NCBI GenBank assembly: GCA_903860975.1
Contig: CAIOSI010000013.1
Location: forward strand, 1 to 64,000
DNA length: 64,000 bases
Reading direction: 5' to 3'
DNA from: an uncultured Alphaproteobacteria bacterium
GTDB taxonomy: Bacteria; Pseudomonadota; Alphaproteobacteria; Caulobacterales; Caulobacteraceae
A model generated the notes under the pieces. The model made no database searches and had not been told where the DNA came from. It saw nothing but the letters and a program-made list of their open reading frames with translations. The stretch's first letter is position 1, and each line of letters opens with the position of its first letter. Shown here piece after piece: positions 61,133-64,000 of this stretch. Both the position numbers and the translations under genes were made by a program.

Positions 61133-64000
61133 TTAGAACGCCAGGCGGTACTTGCCACCGACGGTATAGTTATAAGGGCGGCTGGAGCCCGGGTCGTCTA
61201 CATTGGTCTCTGTGCGGACGAAGGCTGACACCTCCGCAGACTGCCTGGGAAGGATGCGCCCGTACATCATCTCGACAGCCCACGGTATGGGCCCATGGCT
61301 GGCGTCCACCGTTTGATTGATGACGCCCAGCTCTCCCGTCTGACGGTCAACGACGCCATAGGATCCGAAGTTGATTTGCCCGTGATAGACTTGAAGGGAT
61401 TTCGACACTGAGACCCTCAGTCGATCTTCCTGGACAAAGACGCCGGCTTTGCTCAACGCGAGTTCCGCAGCTGAGCTATCAAGTCCTCCTGCCGTCGTGG
61501 TCAGCGTCTGATCCCTCGCGGTTGCGGTCTGGGCCAAGGTGCCCGTTGCCGTAAGCAAGAACCCGTCGCCCAAGGCCCAGTCGAAGCCAAGATTGAGCGC
61601 TGTCGTTGTTGCGCCGCCGCCGAGTTGATTGGGGTCGACCGATTGGAAGCCAAGCAATCCCGACTGCTCACGCAGGCGCATCAGAGCCGTGCGAACCGTG
61701 AACCGATCGTTCACGGCATAGTCCAGACCAAGGTGCTCTGCGTCGGCCTGGTAGACCTGTTTAGGGTTGTTGCTGATCCCGTAAAATGAAAGGTCGCGAG
61801 CATCTTGGCGCTCAGTCGCGCCGAAGCTGAACGTCACCCTGTCGACCGGAGTCACCCGCCAGTCGAAGAACACGCCGCCAGACGCGAGGCTGAGTACCGG
61901 ATTGGCGCCGCCGCGGCGCGCGGCGATGTCGGATTTCTGTCCCGATCCATCGCTTCCGCCAAGCGCTGCGGCACCGTTACCGAGGCCGAACCTGAGGCTG
62001 CTGCGCGAGCCGACAAGGGCGAAGTCGAGATTCGTGTCCAGATCGGACGCCTTAAATCCGAGTGGAACCTCGCGCGGCGATAAAGCCACGCGCAGGTCCA
62101 TTCCCATCACGCGCCCGACCGAGGCACTGGACGTCGTCAGGTCGGCGAACTGCGAAGTGTTCAGGTTGTTCCCCGTAAACTTCCCGCCGCCGGACACCCA
62201 CGACTTCAAGTCGCTGGTCAGATAGGCTTGGTAGTTTCCTGAGCCACTGCTGCGCGGCGCGGCCTGCCCAACCAGGGTCGAGGCCAGCGGAATTTGGAAG
62301 TCCCGAACAGTGGCGCCAACCTTTTCCAGCGCCGTGATGGACAGTTTCGAAGCGTTCCAAGATGAAGGGCTGCTGGTCGAGACGTTGGTGACCACGCTGG
62401 CCAAGCTGATCGGAGTGGCACCGACCTTGCCGGCGACCACACTGAAATACTGCAGGCTCGCCCAATTCAGCGGGGATTGCGAGGCCTGAATATTGAGTTC
62501 ACCAACGCCATAGACCGCGTCGGCCCCTGGATTAACGCCCAGGGGGGTCGCCGATTTGAGGATGATCTGGGCGGTCTCGTCCGGGTAGTTGGCAAGCCAT
62601 GGCCACCGGGCCTGTAGCAGTCCAATCGCCGCCGACACCTGAGGCGCCGCAAGCGAGGTGCCGGTTTGACGGCTGATGTTTCCGGCCCCGTCGGTGATGA
62701 GAACCAGTTCCCCCGGCGCGACGATGAACCGGTACTTCAGCTTGTTGGCCTCCGCGCAGGTCTGCGAGTTGGCGGAGGTGTCCAAAAGGCAGGCCTCGCC
62801 GGGACGGTTCGAAAAGTTTGAGATCGCTCCATCGACGCCCACCGAACCCACGATGATGAGGTTGGGGTTTGTCGCGAAATTCCACGGCACGTTCGACCTC
62901 TGGGTCATCCCGTCGTTGCCGGCGGCGATGACCAGGTTGTGGCCCTTGGCCGCGCCGGAACTCAAAGCGGTGTTCCATCCTGGGCTGAGCGTCCACCCCG
63001 GTTCGCCGAGTGAGGCGTTCAGCACGCCGGTGGGCGCGCCCTGCTTCGCAAAGGTGCTGTTCGCGAGGAACTGGATTCCGGTCCCGACATCGTTCCAGTT
63101 GGTGGTGTTGGTGCTGTCGTAGGGATCGTAGACAATGACACGGCCCGATCCTTTCGGGAGGACGCCCATGATACCTGTCCCATCGAACGAGCCGATGATG
63201 AGGCTGCCGACCGCCGCACCATGCCCGTCGCCGAAGACATCGCTTCCGTATTGGAGCAGCGTCCCCTTGGCGTGCTTCGTAGAATTGCTGACGGTGAAGT
63301 CGAGCATCCCGATCGTGATCGGTTTGGACTGATCCCCCGAGGTGGCGATCCCTGCGAGCGCCGGGCTCCAGTGTGTCGCGCCCATCCGCCAGTCAACGTG
63401 ACCGGTGCCGGAATAGCTCATCAGGCCATCATAGAGGTTCAGGAAAAACATTGCCTGGGCGGTGGGAGATACGTCGGCAAGGCTGCTTGTCTGAACAGTT
63501 CCGTCGGCTTTCAAGGCGATGCCTGACTGGGTCAAAGCCTTGAGCACCGGTTGAGGCGCAGCCTTTTTCGCGACTTGATCTTTCCCAAGCGCCTCGCCCC
63601 AGAATGTCGAAACGGGTGCCAGAATGGTGGTGTTGAGGAGCCCAGCGACGGTGGTGTAGTCGCCGCTGACTTTCGCGGCGGCCCAAGCCGACTGGACCTT
63701 GGTCCAGCTCGCCGATTCCTGGCGCCAGAAGCCTGCGATATGGGAATAATCTATAAACTCAGACGGATTGTGCGTGTACGGGTTCGCGTCCTCCGACCCC
63801 CAAAACGGATCGTACCCGGTGCCATATTTTGCAATGGTCTGAGACGTGGTGTCGACGACGAACGGATTGGTAGAGGACCAGAACGCACTCAAGTTTCCCC
63901 AGAACGGGCTGAGGTTGCCATAAAAGGCGCTGAGGTTGCCGTAAAACGGGCTGAGGTTGCCATAAAAGGCGCTGAGGTTGCCGTAGAATGGGCTGATGTT
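61133..64000 (-). CDS. S8 (subtilisin-like) serine-protease autotransporter, 5' end outside window
   Basis: The frame is open to the right edge, so the N-terminus is missing. Counting from 63892, the subtilisin triad is Asp198 (IGMLDFTV), His224 (FGDGHGAAVGSL) and Ser413 (RQTGTSLAAPQVSAA), with oxyanion Asn325 (VIAAGNDG). After the protease, residues about 490-650 form a linker. The last about 260 are an autotransporter-like beta domain (GGVFFDWRVTPVDRVTFSFGATE) ending GGKYRLAF. The N-terminal extension starts with at least six copies of a heptapeptide. The protein is probably a surface-displayed or secreted protease. The gene is on the same strand as the TPR kinase, 257 bp upstream of it. 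Confidence 0.88.
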   Translation of the reverse strand, partial: NISPFYGNLSAFYGNLSPFYGNLSAFYGNLSPFWGNLSAFWSSTNPFVVDTTSQTIAKYGTGYDPFWGSEDANPYTHNPSEFIDYSHIAGFWRQESASWTKVQSAWAAAKVSGDYTTVAGLLNTTILAPVSTFWGEALGKDQVAKKAAPQPVLKALTQSGIALKADGTVQTSSLADVSPTAQAMFFLNLYDGLMSYSGTGHVDWRMGATHWSPALAGIATSGDQSKPITIGMLDFTVSNSTKHAKGTLLQYGSDVFGDGHGAAVGSLIIGSFDGTGIMGVLPKGSGRVIVYDPYDSTNTTNWNDVGTGIQFLANSTFAKQGAPTGVLNASLGEPGWTLSPGWNTALSSGAAKGHNLVIAAGNDGMTQRSNVPWNFATNPNLIIVGSVGVDGAISNFSNRPGEACLLDTSANSQTCAEANKLKYRFIVAPGELVLITDGAGNISRQTGTSLAAPQVSAAIGLLQARWPWLANYPDETAQIILKSATPLGVNPGADAVYGVGELNIQASQSPLNWASLQYFSVVAGKVGATPISLASVVTNVSTSSPSSWNASKLSITALEKVGATVRDFQIPLASTLVGQAAPRSSGSGNYQAYLTSDLKSWVSGGGKFTGNNLNTSQFADLTTSSASVGRVMGMDLRVALSPREVPLGFKASDLDTNLDFALVGSRSSLRFGLGNGAAALGGSDGSGQKSDIAARRGGANPVLSLASGGVFFDWRVTPVDRVTFSFGATERQDARDLSFYGISNNPKQVYQADAEHLGLDYAVNDRFTVRTALMRLREQSGLLGFQSVDPNQLGGGATTTALNLGFDWALGDGFLLTATGTLAQTATARDQTLTTTAGGLDSSAAELALSKAGVFVQEDRLRVSVSKSLQVYHGQINFGSYGVVDRQTGELGVINQTVDASHGPIPWAVEMMYGRILPRQSAEVSAFVRTETNVDDPGSSRPYNYTVGGKYRLAF
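63875..64000 (-). repeat. Tandem 21-bp repeat encoding NLS(A/P)F(Y/W)G heptads
   Basis: In frame with the S8 gene, the reverse strand reads NISPFYG, NLSAFYG, NLSPFYG, NLSAFYG, NLSPFWG and NLSAFWS. The unit is 21 bp. Ala and Pro alternate, giving a 42-bp super-period. The array continues past base 64000. Imperfect echoes (NPFV, DPFWGS, TFWGE) follow downstream. Confidence 0.95.

Overview
The window is a high-GC alphaproteobacterial chromosome segment. Gene content and order (ffh-rpsP-rimM with trmD-rplS nearby; leuC-leuD-leuB; chvI-chvG-hprK-EIIA-HPr; a pseB/pseC (flmA/flmB) pair; DUF2336, FecI/FecR and autotransporter genes) fit Caulobacterales best, for example a Phenylobacterium- or Caulobacter-like organism. 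That placement is inferred from content alone. No tRNA, rRNA, CRISPR array or intact insertion sequence was seen.

Layout. 1-1.2 kb: a HipA-type kinase gene whose 5' end is lost against an IS630-family transposase remnant. 1.2-4.8 kb: a PadR repressor with a duplicated operator-like motif, oxyR, murI, ogt. 4.8-10.3 kb: the translation/SRP cluster ffh-rpsP-rimM and trmD-rplS, with tesB between on the other strand, closed by a strong terminator. 10.4-15 kb: an accessory segment with a cytosolic-looking sulfatase, a LysR regulator and a frame-shifted SDR/NmrA-like gene. 15-22.1 kb: the leucine cluster leuC-VOC-leuD-ABM-leuB, a GNAT remnant, a PaaI-type thioesterase, asd and rarD. 22.2-31 kb: a YncE-propeller/phosphoesterase fusion, a serine-hydrolase gene with an in-frame amber codon, pdxY, ahcY (with a palindromic operator candidate just upstream of its promoter), a CYTH-CHAD protein and bioB. 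31-38.3 kb: an ABC exporter pair, then the envelope/PTS regulatory operon chvI-chvG-hprK-EIIA-HPr, and a DUF2336 protein. 38.3-43.4 kb: pseudaminic-acid/flagellin glycosylation genes pseC and pseB, a small Tat-type exported protein, phhB, a HAD phosphatase, VanZ and a DUF3445 haem protein. 43.4-51 kb: FecI sigma and FecR anti-sigma, two membrane glycosyltransferases, an STN-type TonB receptor broken by an amber codon, and a 2OG-Fe(II) oxygenase. 51-53.9 kb: a Spy/CpxP-like protein with an OmpR/EnvZ-type system. 54.3-64 kb: a large autotransporter, a CheY-like protein plus a TPR hybrid sensor kinase, and a subtilisin-type (S8) autotransporter with a tandem heptapeptide repeat that runs off the right edge.

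Most interesting points: the alternating NLSAFYG/NLSPFYG heptad array upstream of the S8 protease; a TPR-hybrid kinase with a degenerate receiver placed between two autotransporters; the ahcY palindrome; two amber codons in otherwise intact genes in the same local context (TAG-CTC-G); and VOC and ABM enzymes threaded through the leu genes. All assignments were made by reading translations; no database search was run.
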